Virus record (IMG/VR): IMGVR_UViG_3300023223_000203
Span: 1-28,638 of that record
DNA length: 28,638 nucleotides
Source of the DNA: a virus
Reading direction: 5' to 3' (one strand)
The translations under genes were made by a program, and so were the position numbers. The notes under the pieces are model-generated. The model saw only the letters and a program-made list of their open reading frames with translations, did not search any database and was not told the origin of the DNA. Positions 20,933 to 28,638 of the stretch are shown piece after piece; position 1 is the first letter of the stretch, and each line of letters opens with the position of its first letter.

Positions 20933-22359
20933 ACTCAAAGCTTGAGAAGCTGCTAACGACTGCCAAGCCGCTAAAGGTTGCTATAGGTGGTCGAGGCTCA
21001 GGCAAGTCTATTGGCTTCGCTGACATCTTTGCTATGAAGATGCGTACAGAGGCAGCTGATATCTATTGCCTGCGTGAGTTTCAAGATTCTATTAGCGACT
21101 CAGTGCATCGGGTTATTCAAGGCTCGATACAAGACCGCATGAAGTTGGAAGGCTTTACCGTTGGCGAAACAAAGATCACAGACACAATTACCGGCGCGGT
21201 CACAACCTACCGTGGAGCGGCACGAAATCCTGATTCTATCCAGTCAGCACAGGGGTACAAGTATTCCTGGTATGAGGAAGCTCAGCGAGCCAGCCAACAA
21301 AGCCTCGATAAGCTGCTACCTACGATATTACGTAACCCTGGCGCTGAGTGCTGGTTTAGCGCTAATCCTCAGTCTGCTGCAGATCCTTTCAGCCAAAGGT
21401 TTATTACTCCTTACCTAAAGGAGCTGAACGAGAAAGGTTATTACGAAGATGACATTCATCTGATCGTTGTAATCAACTGGCGGGATAATCCCTGGTGGAA
21501 CAAAGAACAGGAGATGTTGCGGGCTTGGGACTATGAGAACCAGAGCCGGGCCAAGTATGATTGGATATGGGAAGGCAAGTTCAACGATACGGTAGACAAC
21601 GCTATCATCCCTGTCGAGTGGTTTGATGCGGCTATCGACGCGCACAAGAAACTAGGATTCGCACCGATTGGCCCTATCATTGTTGCGCACGACCCATCAG
21701 ACACGGGTCCAGATGACAAGGGTATCTGCAAGCGCCAGGGCTCAGTAATCCTAGATGTTGACGTAATGGACCATGGTGACGTAGAGGAAGGTAGCGACTG
21801 GGCTACACAGTACGCGCTCGACAGTGACGCCGACCTGTACACCTGGGACGGTGACGGCATGGGTATTGCTTTGCGCAGCAACGTATCGGCAATGCTTGAT
21901 GGTCGCAAGGTTGACTACAAGGTATTCCGAGGCAGCGAGTCGCCGGATAATCCCGACGATAAGTATTGGGGTCCAGATCAGAAGGAAGGTAGTTCTGACA
22001 AAGACAAGATCCGCAGCAATAAGCAGACGTTCAAGAACAAGCGTGCCCAGTACTACTGGAAGCTTAGAGACAGGTTCTACCAGACCTATAAGGCTGTCAC
22101 TAAGGGAAAGTATATTGATCCCGAATTAATGATAAGCTTGTCATCTGATATCAAACGAATTGATATGCTCCGGGCTGAGCTGTGCCGCATACCCCGGAAG
22201 CCTGGTGGCAATGGCATGATTCAGATCATGAGTAAGCAGGAAATGAAAAAGCTAGAGAAGATCGAAAGCCCTAACCGTGCAGACGCACTAATGATGTGCA
22301 TGGTGGAGCCTGAGATTGACGACGATATAGTTGATATTGACTTCGCAACGGAATTTTAA
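20893..22359 (+). CDS. Terminase large subunit
   Basis: The frame is open from 20893 and reads SKLEKLLTTAKPLKVAIGG, then RGSGKS, the Walker A loop, at about 20990-21010. The first in-frame ATG (21034) lies after this loop, so a start there would lose the ATPase site. Walker B-like region YSWYEEAQ; nuclease acidic residues in AHDPSDTG and YTWDGDGMG; C-terminal SPNRADALMMCMV. With the 32-codon piece the product would be about 508 residues, normal for the family. It cuts concatemers and pumps DNA through the portal. Confidence 0.88.
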   Translation, partial: LGCRGSSITHLKINSKLEKLLTTAKPLKVAIGGRGSGKSIGFADIFAMKMRTEAADIYCLREFQDSISDSVHRVIQGSIQDRMKLEGFTVGETKITDTITGAVTTYRGAARNPDSIQSAQGYKYSWYEEAQRASQQSLDKLLPTILRNPGAECWFSANPQSAADPFSQRFITPYLKELNEKGYYEDDIHLIVVINWRDNPWWNKEQEMLRAWDYENQSRAKYDWIWEGKFNDTVDNAIIPVEWFDAAIDAHKKLGFAPIGPIIVAHDPSDTGPDDKGICKRQGSVILDVDVMDHGDVEEGSDWATQYALDSDADLYTWDGDGMGIALRSNVSAMLDGRKVDYKVFRGSESPDNPDDKYWGPDQKEGSSDKDKIRSNKQTFKNKRAQYYWKLRDRFYQTYKAVTKGKYIDPELMISLSSDIKRIDMLRAELCRIPRKPGGNGMIQIMSKQEMKKLEKIESPNRADALMMCMVEPEIDDDIVDIDFATEF

Positions 22360-22362
22360 GCT

Positions 22363-24525
22363 ATGGCCAGAGAATCAAAGCAGGACAAGTTAGATAAAGT
22401 CCACAAGGAAGCGCTTGCCCGCTTTGACTTAATCGTAAACGCTGAGCGAGATAATCGTAAGCTAGCGGTAGAGGATGCCAAGTTTGCGCATCTGCCTGAT
22501 GGCCAGTGGGACGAAGATGCTATTGCCAAGCGTGCAGACCGTCCACGCTATACGATCAACCGTGTGGCTGGCGCTATTGACCAGCTTGTCGGTGATCAGC
22601 GACAGAACCGTACTAGCATCAAGGTACGCCCTGTGTCTGGTGGTGCCAATGCTGACCAAGCTAAGATATTCTCCGGTCTGATTCGTAACATTGAAGCGCA
22701 ATCTAAGGCTGAGAACGCCTATGACAGCTCGTTTGATGAGGCTATTACAGGCGGTTATGGTTGCTTCCGCGTGCTTACTGAGTTCACCGACGACGATATC
22801 TTCGAGCAAGATATCAAGATTAAGCCGTTGGATTCGGCGTCTACCTCGCTATGGTTTGACCCATCAGCCCGCGACTATGACAAGCGTGACGCTACGTACG
22901 CCTTTGTTACCCGCTTCATGACCGATGAGGCGTTTAAGCTGGCCTATCCTGGTCATGCCGCCACTTCATTCGACGTTGAACAGTTCAATAACAACCTGTG
23001 TAAGTCATGGTTCGCCAATGACCGGGTACGCATCGCTGAGTACTGGGTAAAGGTTCCCGTTACTAAAGAAATAGGTTTGATGTCTAACGGTGATGTTATC
23101 GACCTAACGGAAGAAGCTGCGGTCCTTGATGAGCTAGCTGAACAAGGCGTAACCGTAACAAAGACACGAAAGGTCAAGTCGCATAAAGTTGTCATGTACA
23201 TCATGAGCGGCTCAGAGCTTCTATCTGGCGCGCAAGATTGGGCGGGTAAGTTTATCCCACTCATCCCTGTATTTGGCAAGGTGACGCGCATAGAGGGCCA
23301 AGAGTATGTTCGAGGCTTAGTGCGGCCTGCCAAAGACCCGCAGCGTATTTACAACTACTCCAAGTCAGCAGCCATTGAAGCCACCGCATTGAGCCCGAAA
23401 GATCCTATATGGATCACTGCCAAGCAGGCTAAGGGGTATGAGGGGCGGCTCAAGAACTTCAATATACGTAATGACCCGTTCATGCTGTACAACTCTGATG
23501 ATGCGGCACCTGGAGCCCCGCAGCGTACCGGAGCCCCAGCCCTGCAATCTGCTTTAATCCAGCAAGAGCAGCAGGCGGCAATGGATATCTACGCAACCAC
23601 TGGCATGAGCCCGCCTTCGCTGGGGGCTACTGCTGAGCTTAAGTCTGGCAAGGCTATCCAGTCAGAGCAGCGCATGGGCGACCGTGGAAGCTTCATCTAC
23701 ACGGACAACCTGCACAAGAGTATAGAGTACGCCGCCGAGATCCTGATAGACCTGATCCCTCGCATCTATGACACCGAGCGCATTATCCGCGTGCTTAACA
23801 TTGACGGCACCAGCGAAGAAGTAACGATCAACGCGGCGGCCCTTAACGAGTTCAATCAGCGCGTCGTAGACCAGGAGACCGGCAAAGAAGTGATAGTCAA
23901 CGACTTGACGGTTGGCAAATATGATGCGGTCGTAGAAGCTGGGGCTAGCTTCAACACTCAGCGTCAAGAGTCAGCGCAGCAATTGATAGAGCTGGCCACT
24001 GGTTCGGCTGTGTTCGAGGAACTGAGTATTGACCTTATCGCCAAGAACCTGAATCTGGTAGAGGGCGAAGAACTCACTAAGCGACTACGCAAGAGAATGA
24101 TTCAGCAGGGTATCGCAGAGCCTACCGATGAAGAGATTGAAGAGCTGGGCCTTAATGAGCCGCAGCAGCCTGACCCGAATCAGCTAGCCCTGCTAGAGAA
24201 TGTCCAGATGCAGACTCAGGACATGATATCCAAGATTGAGGAGCGCGATGCTAAGACAGACAAGATTCTTGCTGGCATCCGAAGCCAGAACATCTCTGAT
24301 CAGGGCGAGACTGTTGCGACCCTGCAAAAGCTGGTTGATACCCTGCAGACTCAAATGGAAGCAGGCATTCCTGTAACCGCGCAAGAGCACGATATGCGCA
24401 TCAAGCAGAATGATATCGTGGTAGAGGGTCAGCAGGCGCTAGACGAAGGCCCGAACTCTGAGCAGGCAGCCGATATAGTCCAGTCTTTACAACAACAGCA
24501 GGGCCAGGAGGTGATCCCGCAATAA
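22363..24525 (+). CDS. Portal protein, P22 gp1-like
   Basis: 720 residues, close to the 725 of P22. Typical elements: AHLPDGQWDEDAIAKRADRP near the N-terminus; DQLVGDQRQNRTSIKVRPVS; ATSPK-like core regions (SAAIEATALSPKDP); and a long C-terminal helical barrel rich in Gln/Glu ending in QSLQQQQGQEVIPQ. The dodecamer forms the DNA channel, packaging-motor dock and tail attachment site. It starts 3 bp after the terminase stop; no strong ribosome site is visible. A strong terminator follows. Confidence 0.92.
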   Translation: MARESKQDKLDKVHKEALARFDLIVNAERDNRKLAVEDAKFAHLPDGQWDEDAIAKRADRPRYTINRVAGAIDQLVGDQRQNRTSIKVRPVSGGANADQAKIFSGLIRNIEAQSKAENAYDSSFDEAITGGYGCFRVLTEFTDDDIFEQDIKIKPLDSASTSLWFDPSARDYDKRDATYAFVTRFMTDEAFKLAYPGHAATSFDVEQFNNNLCKSWFANDRVRIAEYWVKVPVTKEIGLMSNGDVIDLTEEAAVLDELAEQGVTVTKTRKVKSHKVVMYIMSGSELLSGAQDWAGKFIPLIPVFGKVTRIEGQEYVRGLVRPAKDPQRIYNYSKSAAIEATALSPKDPIWITAKQAKGYEGRLKNFNIRNDPFMLYNSDDAAPGAPQRTGAPALQSALIQQEQQAAMDIYATTGMSPPSLGATAELKSGKAIQSEQRMGDRGSFIYTDNLHKSIEYAAEILIDLIPRIYDTERIIRVLNIDGTSEEVTINAAALNEFNQRVVDQETGKEVIVNDLTVGKYDAVVEAGASFNTQRQESAQQLIELATGSAVFEELSIDLIAKNLNLVEGEELTKRLRKRMIQQGIAEPTDEEIEELGLNEPQQPDPNQLALLENVQMQTQDMISKIEERDAKTDKILAGIRSQNISDQGETVATLQKLVDTLQTQMEAGIPVTAQEHDMRIKQNDIVVEGQQALDEGPNSEQAADIVQSLQQQQGQEVIPQ

Positions 24526-24546
24526 TAAAGTAGTGGAGTAGCATTC

Positions 24547-24569
24547 AGCCCCTTAACTGGGGCTTTTTT
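24547..24569 (+). terminator. Rho-independent terminator after portal
   Basis: AGCCCC-ttaact-GGGGCT with a T6 run on the plus strand, 22 bp after the portal stop. This separates terminase-portal transcription from the scaffold-coat unit. Confidence 0.88.
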
Positions 24570-24610
24570 ACGCCTATCGCAAAGTGCATCCACTCCATTT
24601 ATACGTATTG

Positions 24611-24638
24611 TTGCTTGCATTCATTAAATTGATATACT
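24611..24638 (+). promoter_or_regulatory. Scaffold/coat promoter
   Basis: TTGCTT, 16-bp spacer, TATACT, in an AT-rich stretch between the portal terminator and the scaffolding gene. The -10 overlaps a LexA-type box. Confidence 0.6.
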
Positions 24639-24654
24639 GTACATGTTCACAGTT
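24635..24654. promoter_or_regulatory. LexA (SOS) box candidate
   Basis: TACTGT-acatgttc-ACAGTT matches the CTGT-N8-ACAG core and flanking TA of the gammaproteobacterial LexA operator. It covers the -10 of the scaffold/coat promoter. A second ACAG at 24657-24660 also forms a perfect 7-bp inverted repeat (CTGTACA with TGTACAG), so a phage repressor could be the binder instead. Confidence 0.6.
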
Positions 24655-24714
24655 GTACAGATATACAGGTACGCGACCTAATCGCGGCTAACTACTCAGT
24701 AATGAGGCGAGACA

Positions 24715-25479
24715 ATGACAGACGCTGCACTAGCAGATGAAGGCCTGGCCCCGCAAGACGTTGCACCGGAGCAACCAGACGACGGAATCAAGCTTGACTC
24801 AGCACAAGAGGTATCAGCACCTCTAGCCGAAGAAAAGCCACAGAATGACGGCTTTCAGAAGCGAATTAACAAAGTAACGGCCGATAAGTACGCAGAAAAG
24901 CGCCGTGCTGATGAGTTGGAACGCAAGCTAAACGAAATGACAGCGGCGGCACCAGCCACTCAAGCACAAGCAAGCACAGCAGCGCCAACGCTGGAGCAGT
25001 TTGATTTCGATCAGGAAGCATTTAATGCAGCTTTGATCAATCACGCTGTAGATCAGCGAATGGCAGCGGCAACACAGAAGCAAGACCAGGCAGTGGCAGC
25101 AGGCAAGCAAGCTGATGTGTCCAAGGCATTTAATGTCAAGGTTGCAGACTTCACAGCTAAAACGCCAGACTATCAAGAGGTGATCGGGAATATCCCTGAG
25201 CTGCCTGGAGAAGTCTTTGACGCCATTATGCAAGCCGAGAACGGGCCTGAATTGGCTTATGCTCTTGGTCAGCGACTTGACCTTGCCGATGAAATTGCCA
25301 GTTCCAGCCCTATGGTTGCTGCAATGAAGCTAGGCGAACTAACTGCACAATTGGCCAATGTAAAACCTACCCCTAAACAAAGTGCAGCGCCTGCGCCTAT
25401 TGAGCCGGTAGCTTCTGGTGGAGCATTGGATAAAGACTTGTCCGATATGACAGTAGAAGAAATCTGTGCATTAGACTAG
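24715..25479 (+). CDS. Scaffolding protein
   Basis: 254 residues, acidic, Ala/Gln/Glu-rich and mostly helical, between portal and coat, as in P22 (gp8). Central TLEQFDFDQEAFNAALINHA and SSSPMVAAMKLGELTAQLA blocks occur in scaffolds of this type. The C-terminal DKDLSDMTVEEICALD is helical; in P22 the scaffold C-terminus binds coat. Start after a weak GAGGCGAG site. Confidence 0.82.
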   Translation: MTDAALADEGLAPQDVAPEQPDDGIKLDSAQEVSAPLAEEKPQNDGFQKRINKVTADKYAEKRRADELERKLNEMTAAAPATQAQASTAAPTLEQFDFDQEAFNAALINHAVDQRMAAATQKQDQAVAAGKQADVSKAFNVKVADFTAKTPDYQEVIGNIPELPGEVFDAIMQAENGPELAYALGQRLDLADEIASSSPMVAAMKLGELTAQLANVKPTPKQSAAPAPIEPVASGGALDKDLSDMTVEEICALD

Positions 25480-25505
25480 GCCATAGCAATTAAGGAATAC
25501 TAAAA

Positions 25506-26735
25506 ATGGCTAATGATTTTAAGAATACGGACCTTGTAACCAAGTTCGCCGTAAAAGAGTTCAAAAACGCGCTGATGTTGGGCGGTAAAGTTGATCGCCA
25601 GCTAGATGACAGCAAAATCTTCTCTGGCAAGATTGGCGCTACTGCGCGCGTTCGCCGCCCGGTAGAGTTTGTTGCTACTGATGGTGCAACCCTGGTCAAG
25701 CAGGACATCGAAGAAGGCACCGTATCTGTGACCTTGGATCAGCGTAAGCACGTAGCTTTTGCTGTGACCTCCGAAGACCTGACCTTGCGGATTGAAGACG
25801 CTAACGAGCGTTATATCAAGCCTGCAATGAAGCGACTGGCCCAGCAGGTAGAAAGCGCAATTGCTGCTAGCTACACCGAGATTCCTAACTTCACAGGAAC
25901 CCCCGGTACTGGTCCAAGCACCTTCTTGGACGTTGCTAATGCTGGAGCTAAGTTGTCCGAGCTAGGCGTGCCGATGGAAGATCGTAGCGCGTTCTTTGAT
26001 TCTCAATCCACTGTCACCCTGTCCAATGGCCTGCAAAGCGTGTTCCCTCAAGATATCGCCCGCAAGGCAATTGAGATGGCTAAGATTGGTACTTATGGCG
26101 GCTTCGATCTGTTCGAGAACCAGAGCCTGAAGATGCACACCGTAGGTAACTATGGCGGTACTCCTTTGGTAGATGGTGCCGCTCAGAACGTGACGTACGC
26201 GGCCTCTAAAGATACCGATACCCAAAGCCTGGTTACTGATGGATGGACTAACGATATCACCGGCATCTTGCTGGCTGGCGACGTTTTCACCATTGAAGGC
26301 GTGAACGCTGTAAACCGCGAAACCAAGGAGTCTACCGGCTCTCTGGCTCAGTTCGTGGTGACTGCTGACGCTAACTCTGGCTCAACTACTGGCCCGTCTA
26401 CCCTGACTATTGCCCCGGCAATTATCACTAGCGGCCCATACCAGACTGTTGATGCGGCCCCGGCTGACGATGCGGCTATTGTCGTTATCACTGGTGTGGC
26501 TAACAGTCAGCACCGTCAGAACCTGGCCTTCCACCCGAACGCCATTACCCTGGCAACCGTTCAGATTGATATGCCAAGTGCTGGCGCGGAATCTAGTCGC
26601 GCTACCGTTGACGGCATCTCTATTCGTACTGTTCGTCAGTATGCCATCGGTGACGATGACGAGACTTTGCGTTTCGACATCTTGTTCGGTGTGAAGGTTC
26701 AAAACCGAAGCTTTGCGAACCGCATCACCTCGTAA
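25506..26735 (+). CDS. Major capsid protein, P22 coat-like
   Basis: 409 residues, near the 430 of P22 gp5. The N-terminus MANDFKNTDLVTKFAVKEFK, then VRRPVEFVATDGATLVKQDI and HVAFAVTSEDLTLRIEDANE, are characteristic of the P22 coat family. A central region with Gly/Asn-rich loops (FTGTPGTGPST, NYGGTPLVDG) fits the inserted domain. The C-terminus TVRQYAIGDDDETLRFDILF completes the HK97 fold. Ribosome site AAGGAAT. A hairpin terminator follows immediately. Confidence 0.93.
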   Translation: MANDFKNTDLVTKFAVKEFKNALMLGGKVDRQLDDSKIFSGKIGATARVRRPVEFVATDGATLVKQDIEEGTVSVTLDQRKHVAFAVTSEDLTLRIEDANERYIKPAMKRLAQQVESAIAASYTEIPNFTGTPGTGPSTFLDVANAGAKLSELGVPMEDRSAFFDSQSTVTLSNGLQSVFPQDIARKAIEMAKIGTYGGFDLFENQSLKMHTVGNYGGTPLVDGAAQNVTYAASKDTDTQSLVTDGWTNDITGILLAGDVFTIEGVNAVNRETKESTGSLAQFVVTADANSGSTTGPSTLTIAPAIITSGPYQTVDAAPADDAAIVVITGVANSQHRQNLAFHPNAITLATVQIDMPSAGAESSRATVDGISIRTVRQYAIGDDDETLRFDILFGVKVQNRSFANRITS

Positions 26736-26741
26736 GATAGC

Positions 26742-26762
26742 CGGGGGCTGTAATGGCCCCCG
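26742..26762 (+). terminator. Terminator after coat gene
   Basis: CGGGGGC-tgtaatg-GCCCCCG, a perfect 7-bp stem followed by CTTTCCTTT. Likely partial, since the connector genes continue in the same direction. Confidence 0.75.
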
Positions 26763-26788
26763 CTTTCCTTTAACTATCTGGAATATTT

Positions 26789-27136
26789 ATGTCTGATTAT
26801 CGTTGCTGGGTCTATCACCAGACCAAAGCGCCCAAGATTGTTAGCAAGGAAGTAGCAGAGCAGTTGTACGCAGAAGGCTGGGCAGATACGCCCGCAGAAT
26901 TCGTAAACTGGAAGGATCATGGCGTAGAGCTTGACGATCCTTTCAAAGTACAGCAGGTGGTAGATGCCGTTGATGGTGTTGCTGACTGCTTGAATGGCGA
27001 GCTTAATCTAGAGCTGATGAATAAAGACCAGCTTGAAGACTACGCCAAGAAACACCTAGGCATTGATATTGACCGCCGCAAAGGTTTGAAGCGCCTGGTC
27101 GAAGAAGTACGCACAGCCCTCAATAAAAAGGACTAG
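26789..27136 (+). CDS. Head-associated hypothetical protein (115 aa)
   Basis: The N-terminus MSDYRCWVYHQTKAPKIVSK and the C-terminal ELMNKDQLEDYAKKHLGIDI, then DRRKGLKRLVEEV, resemble small proteins encoded after coat genes in many phages, with the C-terminal helix pair similar to a Rho-N/SAP-like motif. Probable virion or assembly factor; no strong ribosome site. The next gene starts 2 bp later. Confidence 0.6.
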   Translation: MSDYRCWVYHQTKAPKIVSKEVAEQLYAEGWADTPAEFVNWKDHGVELDDPFKVQQVVDAVDGVADCLNGELNLELMNKDQLEDYAKKHLGIDIDRRKGLKRLVEEVRTALNKKD

Positions 27137-27138
27137 TC

Positions 27139-27576
27139 ATGGCCACCGCCTCGCACTTCATCACGCGCGCACTGATTAGGCTTGGCGTTAAGACTGCCGA
27201 GGCACCTCTAGAGCCATCTGAATTGCAAGATGGCTTAGACCTGCTTAACGACCTGATGGCCCTTTGGGGTGTGGATGGTACGCTTCCAGGTGCTGCGCCG
27301 GTAGCTGATGCACAGGATGAGCTGAGAGCGCCTCGTTACGCGCACGCTGCAATCATTCCGCATCTGGCTATTCTTATGGCCCCCGAGTATTCAAAGACTG
27401 TAGAGCTAGCGCTAGCTGCGGCCGCAGAGGACGCGATGAACGGCTTGCTTCGGCTAACAGTTAACATTGGCGAAGTAGAATACCCCTCAACTCTGCCGAT
27501 TGGGTCCGGTAATGAGTGCTCAAACTTTAATATTGAGCGCCGGTTCTTCCCTGAGAACACCAAGGAGAACTTCTAG
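27139..27576 (+). CDS. Head completion / tail accessory factor, P22 gp4-like
   Basis: 145 residues. ITRALIRLGVKTAEAPLEPS, then LQDGLDLLNDLMALWG and the ending SNFNIERRFFPE, match P22 gp4-type adaptors, which bind under the portal and start tail assembly. Ribosome site AAGGA. Its stop TAG shares a G with the GTG of the gp10 homologue. Confidence 0.82.
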   Translation: MATASHFITRALIRLGVKTAEAPLEPSELQDGLDLLNDLMALWGVDGTLPGAAPVADAQDELRAPRYAHAAIIPHLAILMAPEYSKTVELALAAAAEDAMNGLLRLTVNIGEVEYPSTLPIGSGNECSNFNIERRFFPENTKENF

Positions 27577-27932
27577 TGGCACGCGTACCACTGCCAATAA
27601 GCACGGGCTTCTACCAGAGCGACTCTCTGCCGCTGTCGGCTCAGCGCTGCATTAACTGGGTACCTGTGATTCCTCAGTCTGACGGACCATCACTGAATAG
27701 CCGGGCATTGTTCCCGCCTTCAGGGCTTGGTACGTTCGCTACTCTGACGGGGATTAATCGCGGGTCCATCTTAGTTAATAACGTGCCGTTCTTTGTTAAC
27801 GGGAATAGCCTGTTCTCTATTGATTCTGCTGGCGTATCGACTAATCACGGCACTATTGAGGGATCAGGCCGCGTATCGATGGCCACCAATACCACGACTG
27901 ATAGCGTGTCAAAGATTGCTATCAGATTTTAA
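27576..27932 (+). CDS. Packaged-DNA stabilisation protein, P22 gp10-like, N-terminal part (frameshifted)
   Basis: GTG start with AGGAG upstream. The sequence MARVPLPISTGFYQSDSLPL, then CINWVPVIPQ and EGSGRVSMA, is typical of gp10-like tail hub proteins of about 470 residues, but it stops after 118. The rest of the protein continues in the +1 frame. Comparing the expected order of strands, about 20-25 residues after GSGRVSMA also seem missing, so this may be a deletion rather than a single-base shift. Confidence 0.75.
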   Translation: MARVPLPISTGFYQSDSLPLSAQRCINWVPVIPQSDGPSLNSRALFPPSGLGTFATLTGINRGSILVNNVPFFVNGNSLFSIDSAGVSTNHGTIEGSGRVSMATNTTTDSVSKIAIRF

Positions 27933-28638
27933 GCCATCGGATACCGTAGAGTTTAAAGATGGACTGTATGTATATACAGCATCAAACGGCCTGACCTTCT
28001 TCCACTCAGAGCTTAATAGTCCTGGCGACATTGATCCGCTTGAGTTTGGCACGGCTGAGATTGATCCAGATCTGATCGTTGCGTCTTTCGTCAACCATAA
28101 CGAGCTGTTCCTGTTTGGCGAGGACACTATCGAGCTATTCCAGACCGTAAATAGTGCAGGTTTTGCATTCCAGCGGATCCCCGGCGCCAATATCCAGAAG
28201 GGCGCACATACACCGTTTGGCATTGCTGACTTCGATAACTCAATGGTGTTTATCGGCGGCGGCAAGAAGGAGCGCACGGCTATTTGGCGGGTAACTGGTA
28301 GCTCGTCTGCTGTGAAGTTATCCACATCAGCTATCGATAACGCCATACAGGAGTTTACCCGGGACGAGATAGGTAACGCCTTTACTATGACCTATGCCGA
28401 GGGCGGGAACTACTTTGCAGCTTTCACCTTTGAGTCCGACCGAATTCCAAGCAAGACATTTGTTTACGACGCCACATCATCCGCGCTATCAGGTCGCTCT
28501 GTATGGCACGAGCGGCAATCAGGCGTAACAGATGATCGCTGGCGCGTGCAATCCATCGTAAGCGCTTATGGTGAGCTACTGGCGCACACAAAATATACTC
28601 ACTCACTGACTCACACACACACACACACACACACACTC
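27901..28638 (+). CDS. gp10-like protein, continuation in the +1 frame (3' truncated)
   Basis: From about 27928 the +1 frame reads FKPSDTVEFKDGLYVYTASN, then LEFGTAEIDPDLIVASFVN and SMVFIGGGKKERTAIWRV, standard parts of gp10-like beta-propeller hubs. It runs off the window edge. Up to about YGELLA the sequence looks like a normal family member; the last 15 or so residues are Thr-His repeats from a (CA)n run. The frame's left limit is not a true start. Confidence 0.75.
   Translation, partial: MACQRLLSDFKPSDTVEFKDGLYVYTASNGLTFFHSELNSPGDIDPLEFGTAEIDPDLIVASFVNHNELFLFGEDTIELFQTVNSAGFAFQRIPGANIQKGAHTPFGIADFDNSMVFIGGGKKERTAIWRVTGSSSAVKLSTSAIDNAIQEFTRDEIGNAFTMTYAEGGNYFAAFTFESDRIPSKTFVYDATSSALSGRSVWHERQSGVTDDRWRVQSIVSAYGELLAHTKYTHSLTHTHTHTHTL
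28612..28636. repeat. (CA)n run at the window end
   Basis: About 12 CA units at the edge of the sequence, within a gene that otherwise has normal codon use. Confidence 0.9.

Noticed and set aside
21034-22359. Large terminase starting at the first in-frame ATG
   Set aside because: That start lies downstream of the RGSGKS Walker A loop and would delete the ATPase site.

Overview
The window is a large part of a tailed double-stranded DNA phage genome with a P22-type (short-tailed, podovirus-morphology) structural module. Recognisable parts are a terminase, a portal of about 720 residues, a scaffolding protein, a P22-like coat protein, gp4- and gp10-like head-tail connectors, a Gly/Ala-rich DNA-ejection protein and a beta-helical tailspike. 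Early genes of lambda nin type (NinB, NinG) and a canonical gammaproteobacterial-type LexA box suggest a gammaproteobacterial host; the exact host cannot be read from the sequence. No integrase, CI-like repressor, tRNA or CRISPR array was seen, so lifestyle is undecided. The two window ends fall inside the virion-gene block (gp10-like at the right, ejection protein at the left), as expected if a circularly permuted genome was opened there with some tail genes missing.

Layout. 1-3231 (+): end of an ejection protein and the tailspike. 3250-3270: hairpin where two convergent transcription units meet. 3256-9844 (-): early leftward operon of recombination and DNA-metabolism genes: Sak-type annealing protein, DEDDy exonuclease, SSB, NinB, NinG, several HTH and small proteins, an Ala-rich repeat protein and an HNH-AP2 homing endonuclease flanked by apparent gene remnants. 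9850-9971: back-to-back divergent promoters. 9972-16836 (+): early rightward region with a ribbon-helix-helix regulator, many small accessory genes, an SF2 helicase and a lone zinc-finger primase domain. 16944-17938: holin-like protein and GH24 endolysin. 17999-20255: small membrane proteins, an out-of-frame overlapping ORF, a regulator on a probably leaderless mRNA and a lipoprotein with a zinc-protease-like motif. 20526-28638 (+): packaging and head genes.

Regulation is the most striking part. A promoter-leader block of about 27 bp, running from a TATAGT -10 to a GGGAGAG ribosome site, occurs three times on both strands. Three sites GTAAC-NN-GTTAC sit exactly 4 bp upstream of a -10, two of them in these blocks, which looks like a phage-specific regulon. 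The scaffold/coat promoter carries an excellent LexA box, implying SOS control of head genes.

Two structural genes (large terminase N-terminus and the gp10 homologue) are split by frameshifts, and the last bases are a (CA)n run. Some sequence or assembly error is therefore likely and should be excluded before biological explanations are accepted.
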